Below, piece by piece: positions 15,395 through 22,667 of a DNA stretch of 46,334 bases. A model generated the notes under the pieces. The model saw nothing but the letters and a program-made list of their open reading frames with translations, was not told where the DNA came from and ran no database searches. This DNA comes from Pseudomonadota bacterium (GTDB taxonomy: Bacteria > Desulfobacterota > Desulfobacteria > Desulfobacterales > Desulfobacteraceae). Each line of letters opens with the position of its first letter. The stretch's first letter is position 1. Both the position numbers and the translations under genes were made by a program. Location of the stretch: positions 1-46,334 of the forward strand of contig JAHJLV010000043.1 in the NCBI GenBank assembly GCA_018821535.1, given 5' to 3'.

Positions 15395-15893
15395 TAGCCC
15401 CCCTCTATTTCTATAATTTATAATAGCCCATTCTCTGGTGAAAGCAATCGCCAGGGATAGAGCGCTCAGATAGGCGACTAAGGAATACTGAAAAGCCTTG
15501 AATTTGCCATTTATAAAACATGGTCGATCAAAAAGTGAAATAAGGTTTTGTGGGACACAGTTGTTATATAGGAAGATATTTGGGAGACCGTAAGTTCGAA
15601 AAAACTATTTCTGACTATAGGAGAGTTGTTTTTTCTTGACTTACTTTCTCATAGGCACAATAGAAACGCCAGTGCTCATGGGGTTTTTCAGGTAAATAGC
15701 GTTTTTTCATAGACACAATGCTCGTCTTTTTATGCAGATAAATATTATACATTTTTAGAGTGATAATTATTTTTACTATGCTTATTCGAGAAATTGTACG
15801 GCTATCTCAACTGACCAAAAAGCCATACTTGCAAAATATAAAATTTGTTAGGCTATCCATTGAAAGACGGTTTTAATGTCATAGAATAAGAAT
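15395..15893. other. gene-free stretch between IS and GNAT gene
   Basis: About 500 bases without a credible coding frame on either strand. A TTGACT lies at 15638 and CATAGGCACAA / CATAGACACAA occur as near-direct repeats (15651 and 15709) about 58 bases apart. Nothing else is recognised; it probably includes the GNAT gene promoter. Confidence 0.4.
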
Positions 15894-16646
15894 ATGATTA
15901 TCAGACATGAAAAACCATCAGACATTGAAACGATTACTGAAGTAACAAAGATGGCGTTTAAGGATAAGCCGATCAGTCAACAAATTGATCATTTTATCAT
16001 TAGTGATCTGCGTGCCGCTGACGCTCTGACGATATCACTTGTGACTGAAATTGATGGGCAGGTGGTCGGGCACATTGCATTTTCCCCCGTCACAATTTCC
16101 GATGGTACAACAAACTGGTACGGCCTTGGCCCAGTATCTGTATTGCCAGAATTTCAAGGATGTCGAATAGGCACGACAATGGTAAATAATGGATTAAATA
16201 TATTGAAGTCTATGAACGGCAAAGGCTGTGCGCTTATAGGTTTGCCTATCTATTATTATCGGTTCGGCTTTATAAATTACCCTCAGTTAATCCATGAAGG
16301 AGTTCCACAAGAGATCTTTGTGGTAAAATCGTTGTTCGGAGAGGTGCCAACGGGAACCGTTGAGTTCCACCAGGCATTTAAACAGTTGTCATTAATTGAA
16401 AAAGACGCCATTGCTGATGTTATTATCGACTTTGAAATTGCTGGTGTAAAAATTGATAAAGAGAATGAAGGCATTGAAAGTGTAATAGAAAAAGGAATTT
16501 TGAGTGAAATGCCAAATGGCAAATTCATGTTGCAACCTTCGGCATTGGCGGAGTATGATTCATATTTTGGTAAGGTTGCACAATTCAGGGCCACGGAAAT
16601 GAGTCGTGTACACAAAAATCCTATAATGAAGGCGATCAATTGTTGA
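15894..16646 (+). CDS. GNAT N-acetyltransferase (YhbS-like) with C-terminal extension
   Basis: 250 residues. Residues 1-165 match YhbS-type acetyltransferases: IIRHEKPSDIETI, VGHIAFSPVTI, then the acetyl-CoA loop LGPVSVLPEFQGCRIGTTMV and YYYRFGFINYP. YhbS itself ends near 167, so residues about 166-250 are an added acidic helical region of unknown role. Acceptor substrate unknown. It precedes the small Fe-S/selenocysteine gene by 66 bases on the same strand. Confidence 0.75.
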   Translation: MIIRHEKPSDIETITEVTKMAFKDKPISQQIDHFIISDLRAADALTISLVTEIDGQVVGHIAFSPVTISDGTTNWYGLGPVSVLPEFQGCRIGTTMVNNGLNILKSMNGKGCALIGLPIYYYRFGFINYPQLIHEGVPQEIFVVKSLFGEVPTGTVEFHQAFKQLSLIEKDAIADVIIDFEIAGVKIDKENEGIESVIEKGILSEMPNGKFMLQPSALAEYDSYFGKVAQFRATEMSRVHKNPIMKAINC

Positions 16647-16712
16647 AATGTATGCTGATGATTTCCACCTTGTATGTCGAAGAATCAATTTTAATTAGTG
16701 AAGGAATATAAA

Positions 16713-16925
16713 ATGAAAGAACTTATTTGTTACTGCTTTGAATATACTGTTGATGATATTAGGAACGACTACAACGAAAATGGGAAATCATTGATTCTTG
16801 AGAGAATTACTGATGAGAAAAAGAAGAATGGTTGCGATTGTGCTAATAAAAATCCAAAAGGCAGATGATGCTTAGGTGACGTTCGCCGTGTTGTGAATGA
16901 AATTAAAGGTATCAAAATGTTATAG
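16713..16925 (+). CDS. small Bfd-like [2Fe-2S] protein with predicted selenocysteine (in-frame TGA)
   Basis: AAGGAA lies 8 bases before ATG 16713. The frame reads MKELICYCFEYTVDDIRNDY, a Cys-x-Cys at 41-43 (NGCDCANK), then NPKGR, TGA (16866-16868) and CLGDVRRVVNEIKGIKML to TAG. Bfd-like ferredoxin proteins of this type normally have two adjacent Cys after NPxGR (RCCLG). Here the first is replaced by TGA while everything after it stays conserved, as expected of selenocysteine (residue 52 of 70). A short hairpin with GU in the loop starts 6 bases downstream. Predicted role: Fe-S or metal/redox carrier. The alternative is a recent nonsense mutation. No sel genes are in the window to prove decoding. 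Confidence 0.7.
16875..16887 (+). promoter_or_regulatory. candidate bacterial SECIS hairpin
   Basis: GGTGA, CGT, TCGCC: five pairs including one G-T and an A-T closing pair, with G and U exposed in the loop, 6 bases after the in-frame TGA. Bacterial SECIS elements are short stem-loops just downstream of the UGA with a conserved GU in the apical loop, recognised by SelB. This one is slightly closer to the UGA than the E. coli fdhF example. Confidence 0.45.
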
Positions 16926-17221
16926 AGTTTTACTTTGGAATGACATTTTAATAGTAATAAACCGTTTTTTAAAATAGAGAGCAATGATGGTATGATCAGT
17001 CAGGAGTCAAATTCAACAAATTACCGATCGCTTCATCTACAAGTCCGGGCTTTTTTAATTTTGCCATAATACCATATTTGGTATAGGCAAATTTTTCAAT
17101 TCCAGATTTAAAATTAAATTATATGGGATAACCCGAAGTCAAATTTAAAAGGCTTGCTGTAACTTTTATTGGAGATAGAGTTGAAGGGGTATCATGATTC
17201 CAGATGAATTTAGTTAGCGAT

Positions 17222-17393
17222 TTTATAGAATCACTTAATTTGGTTCCGGAGGCATTTAATTTTGGCCAGAGGCATTTAATGTGAGCTCAGGTGTAATTAA
17301 TGTGGGCCAGAGTCCACGGATAGAATCAATTAATTTGAGCCGGGATCTTGCTATGAGTGCAAGCCGGGCCGATTATGAAATCAGGCCGCTACA
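17222..17393 (-). mobile_element. right end of the IS21-type (or Tn7-like) element with sub-terminal repeats
   Basis: Read from 17393 leftwards the sequence begins TGTAGCGGCCTGATTTCATA and matches the left end at 5971 in 69 of 79 positions. Further inward, about five units spaced 19-22 bases share a TTAAT core (for example GGCTCAAATTAATTGATTC, CCACATTAATTACACC, TCACATTAAATGCC, CAAAATTAAATGCC, CCAAATTAAGTGATTC), an array like the transposase-binding sites of IS21/Tn7-type ends. It closes an 11.4-kb unit without its own transposase. Confidence 0.7.
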
Positions 17394-17501
17394 GATAACC
17401 ATAATTAGAAATTAAAAAGATGATTGAATAATAAATATCCATGCTTATTTTCATTTTGTTCAGAATGATTTATTTCCGTTAAATATACATGGAGAAAATG
17501 A

Positions 17502-17705
17502 ATGGACACTCTAAATATTGAAGAACTAAAAATCCCGCTTTACCAAAGCAGTCCGAATATAAAAACATATCGCTGCCCTCATTGTAATAGATTCCTTTTT
17601 AAAGGAAATGTCCAGAAATTGAATATGGTGTGCCATCATTGCCAGAAGATGATAAGTGCTGACGATAATGAACTTATGATGTCTGAGGAAATTACCATTT
17701 CCTGA
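17502..17705 (+). CDS. Com-like small zinc-finger protein
   Basis: 67 residues. YRCPHCNRFLFKGNVQKL followed by MVCHHCQKMI gives two CxxC knuckles and the LFKG element seen in phage Mu Com, a small zinc-finger protein that binds mRNA and activates translation of the mom modification gene. Relatives are common near mobile elements and prophages. GGAG at 17492-17495 precedes the ATG. No mom-like gene is nearby, so the target is unknown. Confidence 0.7.
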   Translation: MDTLNIEELKIPLYQSSPNIKTYRCPHCNRFLFKGNVQKLNMVCHHCQKMISADDNELMMSEEITIS

Positions 17706-17898
17706 ATAAATTCATTCCCTTCTTTTTTCATTTTCTGGATTCAAATATCTGGAAAAATACAAAAACAATTATGCCAAAAAGTAATCCCCCAAGTTAAACC
17801 CCCTTGGGGATGTTAAAAATGTTGTTTACCAACCGGATATGTTGAGAACATTGTGCTTTGAAATCGGGCCAGGAAGCCGTTACAATTATGGAAAGAAA
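17706..17898. other. intergenic stretch with CCCCAAG/CTTGGGG hairpin
   Basis: CCCCAAG (17787-17793) pairs with CTTGGGG (17803-17809). It may end transcription of parDE from the right or of the Com-like gene from the left, though no long T-run follows on either strand. Nothing else is recognised here. Confidence 0.4.
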
Positions 17899-18189
17899 TT
17901 AATCCTTGAACCTCTCCGGCCATCTCATTGCCGTGTGCAGGACTCTTAAAATAAAAATAGCACCATTTCTCTCAGCATACGGCAAAATAAAAGGCAGACC
18001 TGAAATAACAAGTTCGCGTGTACCGGCAACCCTTCCCGGTCTGCCGATTCCTGGGTGATCGGCCAGCATTTTTGCAGCATTCCATATCTTCGTTCCAACC
18101 TCTGCTGCCGTCATGGGCTTATCGGTCGAAATATAATCTATTGCTTCGTTCAGATTTAAAAGTGCTTTTCGGGTCCATTTAACTTGCAT
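17899..18189 (-). CDS. parE: ParE/RelE-superfamily toxin
   Basis: 96 residues. VKWTRKALLNLNEAIDYIS at the N-terminus, HPGIGRPGRVAGTRELVISGLPFILPY in the middle and ILRVLHTAMRWPERF at the end match ParE toxins, which poison DNA gyrase; RelE-type relatives instead cleave mRNA. It overlaps the antitoxin gene by 11 bases on the same strand, the normal order antitoxin then toxin. Length and conserved Arg/His are intact. Confidence 0.85.
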   Translation of the reverse strand: MQVKWTRKALLNLNEAIDYISTDKPMTAAEVGTKIWNAAKMLADHPGIGRPGRVAGTRELVISGLPFILPYAERNGAIFILRVLHTAMRWPERFKD

Positions 18190-18418
18190 CTACCCCCCAC
18201 TTTTTAAAAGCGGCTTTTATCTCACTGTCTGTTGCAATTTCGCCCTGTTCAACTTCTTTTAATCCGGCCTTAACCTCCTGGCAAAACCATTCTTCATACT
18301 CAACGTATTGTTTTAACGCCTGGTTGATTAAGTAAGATCGGGGCCGATCCTGAGTTTTTGCCAGACTATCAAGTCGTCCTATCATGTTTTCGTCTATGCG
18401 CACTGTTGTTGGTTTCAT
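18179..18418 (-). CDS. parD: ParD/CopG-type ribbon-helix-helix antitoxin
   Basis: 79 residues. TTVRIDENMIGRLDSLAKTQDRPRSYLINQAL is a ribbon-helix-helix DNA-binding domain; residues 45-79 are acidic and would bind the toxin. AGGAGGG lies directly upstream, and the inverted repeat at 18431-18460 is the probable autoregulatory site. Confidence 0.85.
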   Translation of the reverse strand: MKPTTVRIDENMIGRLDSLAKTQDRPRSYLINQALKQYVEYEEWFCQEVKAGLKEVEQGEIATDSEIKAAFKKWGVDAS

Positions 18419-18430
18419 GAATCCCTCCTT

Positions 18431-18460
18431 CTGTATTCTATAAAAATACAGATGAATACA
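18431..18460. promoter_or_regulatory. parDE operator palindromes
   Basis: CTGTATT (18431) pairs with AATACAG (18445), and TGTATTC (18432) with GAATACA (18454), so overlapping palindromes with a TGTATTC core precede parD. Ribbon-helix-helix antitoxins bind such repeats to repress their own operon. Confidence 0.55.
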
Positions 18461-18605
18461 AAAAAAGTCAATGAGTCACTTCAATGTCAAAAAACCTATA
18501 CCTTTTTTAACAACTACCCAAAATCCGAAGATACGCATTCCTTCATGTAAAAAAAGGTCGATAATTAATTTATTAACGCCGTGTAAACGATACTCTATAA
18601 CCTTG

Positions 18606-18722
18606 TTTGACATTTCATGGATCGCCCTGGCCCGGAATCTTAAAAACCTTCAAAATATAGTGGATGATTTAACCGGCCAGGGGGTTACAATTCAATTTCA
18701 TAAAGAAAAATCTTACCTTCAG
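18606..18722 (+). pseudogene. fragment of a serine recombinase (Hin/Pin resolvase type)
   Basis: The stretch FDISWIALARNLKNLQNIVD, then DLTGQGVTIQFHKE, corresponds to the family segment DRLARNLxDLQNIVxxLTxKGVxVxFxKE of serine resolvases/invertases. The catalytic Ser region, the C-terminal helix-turn-helix and the Asp before 'RLAR' are missing or altered. It is a decayed relic, evidence of past site-specific recombination at the left border of the defence island. Confidence 0.6.
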
Positions 18723-18764
18723 CAACAAAGCAAATGCCATAAATATATTCAAGGTTACAACTGA

Positions 18765-18865
18765 TTGGCATCAATCCTGATCCCCAGTTTCTGATGATGT
18801 ATTCTTTTGATATCCATGACAATTTCGGCGCATGAATACTCAAGACAGGGATAATTAGTCACAAC
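18765..18865 (-). repeat. module-border repeat, copy A
   Basis: About 100 bases roughly 70% identical to 25791-25890 in the same orientation, both starting TTGGCATCAAT and containing TGATGTATT, ATATCCATGACAA or close variants, and GGATAATTA. Read on the minus strand both are open and encode similar peptides (NYPCLEYSCAEIVMDI here), as if both derive from one gene's end. A and B bracket the small-protein and Qat block. Confidence 0.55.
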
Positions 18866-18992
18866 TTTAAGAAAAACGCCATTCAAATTGATAAAAAGGT
18901 TAACGAGGGAAAAGACACTATATGAAACTTGTCAATGAATAAAGATGAACGTGGCTTGCTCGGATAGCAAGGTATTGTTGGTGATTGAATTT

Positions 18993-19586
18993 TTACGAGA
19001 ACCAAAATTTAAACAAAGCAGCGGCTAACGCAACAACGATTCCAACAAGAATTTTCGATAAGCGCTCTCTCCACAATGGTTCTTTTATTGAATTTTGTTG
19101 TTTTCCATTTCCCAGACTATTTTGGGAAATCACTGAATACAAAGGACATTCACTATAATGCCCTTCAGAAAAGTAGGACCACAGCCAATTCGGATTGTCT
19201 GGACTTGCCCCAGACGACGATAATCTCTCGTGCGCAATTTTCTGATCTATTTCATCTGCATATGTTCCCAAATCTATACAAAACAGGCCATACCTGTCAT
19301 ATGTAACTTCCGGGCAGAAGTTATTTATTTGCGATAATCTTTCTCCTGAATGGATAACTGACGTTTCATGCTCTCTGATTTGGGGCCACAGCTCTGATTT
19401 TTCCCATTTTTTGAGCAATTTTGAGTCTTTTCCTGCATCGATCTTCGTTGTGCCTGTTTCTGATAGTAAAGAAAGGCTTTGATAATATCGAGGACATCGT
19501 TCAACTGTAGCAAAGGGGCACCTAAGTGGAAGTGAGTTAGCTTTACTTATTTTGTGGTACCAATATTTATCTGCAATCTTGTTCAT
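18993..19586 (-). CDS. conserved protein of unknown function with C-terminal membrane anchor
   Basis: 197 residues. A Cys/aromatic-rich soluble part (PLRCPFATVERCPRYYQSL, FCPEVTYDRYGLFC, GHYSECPLY) is followed by one C-terminal hydrophobic helix (about 178-196), so it is probably tail-anchored. I recognise the pattern as a scattered hypothetical family but no function is known. Repeated Cys pairs hint at metal binding. It is the last of six minus-strand genes downstream of qatA-qatD and could share their transcript, though gaps of 100-130 bases separate them. Confidence 0.55.
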   Translation of the reverse strand: MNKIADKYWYHKISKANSLPLRCPFATVERCPRYYQSLSLLSETGTTKIDAGKDSKLLKKWEKSELWPQIREHETSVIHSGERLSQINNFCPEVTYDRYGLFCIDLGTYADEIDQKIAHERLSSSGASPDNPNWLWSYFSEGHYSECPLYSVISQNSLGNGKQQNSIKEPLWRERLSKILVGIVVALAAALFKFWFS

Positions 19587-19693
19587 ATTATTTTATCACC
19601 GTCAACGGTTGAATTCAGTGGTTGCCGACTGACAGGAGGGAACAAGGGAGCGGAACGCCTTGTGGTCCTCTGTAATGATTGGTTCGATACCAC

Positions 19694-20140
19694 CTAAACA
19701 GAGGCACCCCTTAAAAGGAACAATTTAAATGGAGTATCGGACCATGACTTTGTAAAAATTGGTCGAAATGGGGCAAACTCCTTAAAAGCTTTAAACGGTT
19801 TAAACTGCTTAAAGCTCTTAAATGGTTCAGAATTTGGTGGATCTTTAAAGCCTTCTCTTAGTGCTCCGACAGCTTTGCCATTATGGTTCCAAACTACATT
19901 CTGCACTAACCATCCAAGATGTTTGCCATTATATCCATAAACATGAAATCCGCCTGCATTATCCTCTTCAAGATAGGCAACGGGGTTGCCAGACCATAAA
20001 TAAATTGTTAACTCTTCGGCAATATATGCTACTGCTTGAGATGATGAGTCAAAGAGAGTTATCTCGTCTGTGAAACTTTTAGCCGGATTGGTGTTAAATA
20101 TTATGGAAACAAAAAATATAATGGCGGATAGATATTTCAT
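19694..20140 (-). CDS. secreted 4-fold beta-flower-like protein with FK-repeat tail
   Basis: 148 residues with a signal peptide (about 1-22, ending PAKS). Residues 30-95 show short repeats typical of beta-flower folds: AEELTIYLWSGNPVAYLEED, HVYGYNGKHLGWLVQNVV, WNHNGKAVGALREG. A low-complexity run PFKSFKQFKPFKAFKEFAPF follows, a roughly three-residue Phe-Lys period. The fold family has no established function. The exported, basic-aromatic tail could bind membrane or cell wall; this is inference. Confidence 0.6.
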   Translation of the reverse strand: MKYLSAIIFFVSIIFNTNPAKSFTDEITLFDSSSQAVAYIAEELTIYLWSGNPVAYLEEDNAGGFHVYGYNGKHLGWLVQNVVWNHNGKAVGALREGFKDPPNSEPFKSFKQFKPFKAFKEFAPFRPIFTKSWSDTPFKLFLLRGASV

Positions 20141-20159
20141 TCTGATTAAAAATGTTGTG

Positions 20160-20408
20160 CTAACGTTCTTTATTGGACTGGGCTAAAACTGTAGCTGCGA
20201 GTGTTTTCGTTTCATCACTGTATTTATTGCTTTTTAAAATCTTTGAAGCAAATGTTTCCATTTCTTTGCCAGTTTGCTTATTAGTTTGTGTTTGCGCTAA
20301 AGCTGATGCCGCCAATTTTTTGGCAGTTGCTGAAGCGTTTTTATCTTGAAGGGTTTTAGAAGCCAGAGATGCAATTTTAGTTGATGTTTTCTTTTTATTT
20401 CGTACCAT
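20160..20408 (-). CDS. small Ala/Lys-rich two-repeat protein of unknown function
   Basis: 82 residues made of two copies of a 35-residue helical unit: IASLASKTLQDKNAS-ATAKKLAASALAQ and FASKILKSNKYSDETKTLAATVLAQ. AAGGAGA precedes the ATG. I recognise this as a widespread family of small uncharacterised proteins; the basic, helical make-up would suit nucleic-acid or protein binding. Nothing more can be claimed. Confidence 0.6.
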   Translation of the reverse strand: MVRNKKKTSTKIASLASKTLQDKNASATAKKLAASALAQTQTNKQTGKEMETFASKILKSNKYSDETKTLAATVLAQSNKER

Positions 20409-20534
20409 TTCTGAATCTCCTTTTTAATTGAAAATATCATGTAATTAGATACATACAGCTATAATGGCGAATATTGCAAGATAAAATAATCTACAATAGT
20501 TACATTCATTCTCGGGAATTAGATAGAGCCGGCA

Positions 20535-21284
20535 TTATGATAACAAATTGTGCAGATTTTTCCGAACCCTCTCTAAAATTGTTGTAGTAGGAAGGCTTTT
20601 CAACTCTCCCAATGCCTCAATGACTAAAGCTACGTCAGCGGGCTTTGAAGGTCGGTCAGCAGTCCTCGTGAATGGACCATCTGTCTCTGTTAGAAGCCTA
20701 TCGAAAGGAATAGCAGTAACCATCGATGCATGGCGAGCATTATTAAGCATCGCCGCATTGATCGAAAAGTAACAACCCATATCTATTGCGCGTTTCGCTT
20801 CTGTTTTAGTGCCGGTAAACCAATGGAGAACTACCTTTCCGCGACTGGGAGGTAGATATGCTTCTATGTGATCTAAAACCACCTTGGCAGCCCGAACACT
20901 ATGCACTGAGATGATTTTACCGCCAGCAACGGCACAGCAGCGCAATACGCGTTCAAATATTTGTTTTTGTAAATCAAAAGATTTATAGAAACGTGGCCCT
21001 GCATCTAATCCCACCTCACCGACATACCGTGTTTCGGCAAGGTGGGTTTCCCAAAGAGAAATTTCACCTGAGCGTTCGGCGACAAGTTGAGGATGCAGAC
21101 CAATTGCAGCGCGCACATGGTGTGTCTTCTTAGCCAATTTGTGATTACGTACCCATGCTTTTGGTGTTGTTGTAACGGCAAGCGTGTAGACACCAGCTTC
21201 GTCAGCCTCAAGAACAGCCGCCTGATGATCGGGGTACAAGTCAAGATGGCAATGAAAATCTACCATGCCATTTGTTGTGTTCAT
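20535..21284 (-). CDS. qatD: QatD, TatD-family metal-dependent DNase of the Qat defence system
   Basis: 249 residues, TatD fold. Metal-binding HCH at 11-13 (MVDFHCHLDLYPD), Glu in RYVGEVGLD, His in IISVHSVRA, His in VVLHWFTG and Asp in LLTETDGPF are all present. TatD enzymes cut DNA 3'-5'; in the Qat system QatD is the nuclease partner of the QueC-like QatC. It begins 18 bases after the qatC stop and is the last gene of the operon. Family and gene order make the call firm. Confidence 0.9.
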   Translation of the reverse strand: MNTTNGMVDFHCHLDLYPDHQAAVLEADEAGVYTLAVTTTPKAWVRNHKLAKKTHHVRAAIGLHPQLVAERSGEISLWETHLAETRYVGEVGLDAGPRFYKSFDLQKQIFERVLRCCAVAGGKIISVHSVRAAKVVLDHIEAYLPPSRGKVVLHWFTGTKTEAKRAIDMGCYFSINAAMLNNARHASMVTAIPFDRLLTETDGPFTRTADRPSKPADVALVIEALGELKSLPTTTILERVRKNLHNLLS

Positions 21285-21302
21285 ATAATATATGTTCCAG
21301 AA

Positions 21303-22667
21303 TCAGCACGATCTTGTCGTGACACCACGGATTAGATGTGCAACTTCGTTAAGGCCACGCATATATACATCGGCCAATTGTTTGAGCTTCAAAGTTTCGT
21401 TGGTGAGTGGCCCAGGCTTGTGAATTAGTAACCTCGCTAAATCCGGTTTCCTGCGCAAACGCTCAATCGCAACTTGGAACGACCGAACCTGTTTGCCGAT
21501 TGACTCGTTCGTATTCAGCGGTTGAGCTCGAAGATCAGAGACTGTATAGACAGTCGAGTCGCTACCTGGCCCCCAAGCCGCGTCAAGTGCAGCGCGACGG
21601 ATCAAACATGGAAGACAGTAACCACAGTGCTCTATGCCGTGACCTTTCCACCTACCTTTGGTGGGGGATGAGCACGACAGAGAGTCCGCAACAAGCTTCT
21701 TTAATAAAAACCCATTTTTACATTGATCGACCATCTCGCCTTTGGTCTTGTCCCAGTATTGGTTCTCGACGCGACCATCAATGCCAATCTCGTATAGCAA
21801 ATCATTCCACCCCGACATATAGAATGGGTGGGTCGTTCTCGTACTATTTGAGCCAAGGCGCAAAGGGTCTAAAGGTACGTTGAGGGCGATGAGACCATTT
21901 TCAGGTACACGCAAAACAAAATTCGAGCCAAGACCGGAACCAGCAAAAGCACCTATTGCGAAGAACAGAAACGAGCGTCCTCGGGTTGTGTTTTCAGAAT
22001 TGACACCTTTTACCAGTCCCTTCGGAAATGCCATCCAAACCCGCAGACGATCAAATAATGACCCGCTATAATGTTGTTTCAACTTACCAAAGAGTGAGCC
22101 TTGTGCATCGCTAGTAGCTCCTTCACCTGCGTGGCTAATTAGGAGCGGAATGCGACCGTCTTGAAGGAGATTAATTGCACCTATCAAGCTGTCCAGCCCA
22201 CCTGAAAACAGACTAATCTCGTTAAATGGGGGGGGGAACAGCATGCCTCGTGAGGAGGCGATATTGGCAAACCGTTCAGGCCGTTGTCGGAATCCCACAA
22301 TCCATTGATCACCGGTTAAAAAATCCAATATCTTTTTTAGAGTGTTTGTGGCGGCAGACCATCGATCAGTATCACTAACGGGTACAACCAGTCTAATTTC
22401 ACGAGTCCATGAATCTTGCGATTGTGTAGTCCGTGAAATACGTGTATCCGCTGCATGTACATGGGCAGCAAGGATGAGTAGGTCAAGGCCTATTTCCGAA
22501 GGGAAAATACCACGACTGTTAAGATTTGTCAGCGCTTCACCAATTCCATATTGGAGATATCGGTTGCCCGAAATAAGGTCAAGTCGCGTGACTTGTTCGT
22601 CAACGGAGTTGGGAATCTCAAGCCGATCATCTGGGTTGAATTGGCCTGCTATAAGATGTCTATTCAT
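21303..22667 (-). CDS. qatC: QatC, QueC-like 7-cyano-7-deazaguanine-synthase homologue
   Basis: 454 residues, about twice normal QueC. Residues 150-420 hold the QueC-type PP-loop ATPase (SLFSGGLDSLIGAIN at 152-166) and a four-Cys zinc site (SCSS, then HCGYCLPC at about 335-358). The first 140 residues are the Qat-specific N-terminal domain. QueC makes preQ0 for queuosine; in Qat the protein serves anti-phage defence, and recent work links QueC-like defence proteins to protein modification rather than nucleoside synthesis. Overlaps qatB by 4 bases (ATGA). Confidence 0.9.
   Translation of the reverse strand: MNRHLIAGQFNPDDRLEIPNSVDEQVTRLDLISGNRYLQYGIGEALTNLNSRGIFPSEIGLDLLILAAHVHAADTRISRTTQSQDSWTREIRLVVPVSDTDRWSAATNTLKKILDFLTGDQWIVGFRQRPERFANIASSRGMLFPPPFNEISLFSGGLDSLIGAINLLQDGRIPLLISHAGEGATSDAQGSLFGKLKQHYSGSLFDRLRVWMAFPKGLVKGVNSENTTRGRSFLFFAIGAFAGSGLGSNFVLRVPENGLIALNVPLDPLRLGSNSTRTTHPFYMSGWNDLLYEIGIDGRVENQYWDKTKGEMVDQCKNGFLLKKLVADSLSCSSPTKGRWKGHGIEHCGYCLPCLIRRAALDAAWGPGSDSTVYTVSDLRAQPLNTNESIGKQVRSFQVAIERLRRKPDLARLLIHKPGPLTNETLKLKQLADVYMRGLNEVAHLIRGVTTRSC

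Noticed and set aside
16990..17115. Minus-strand fragment reading EKFAYTKYGIMAKLKKPG to a stop
   Set aside because: About 39 open codons look protein-like, but no start, ribosome-binding site or family could be named; it may be a gene relic and is too weak to annotate.
5971..17393. Target-site duplication for the 11.4-kb segment
   Set aside because: The outside flanks (ending GAATAGG at left, starting GATAACC at right) share no direct repeat of 4-8 bases.
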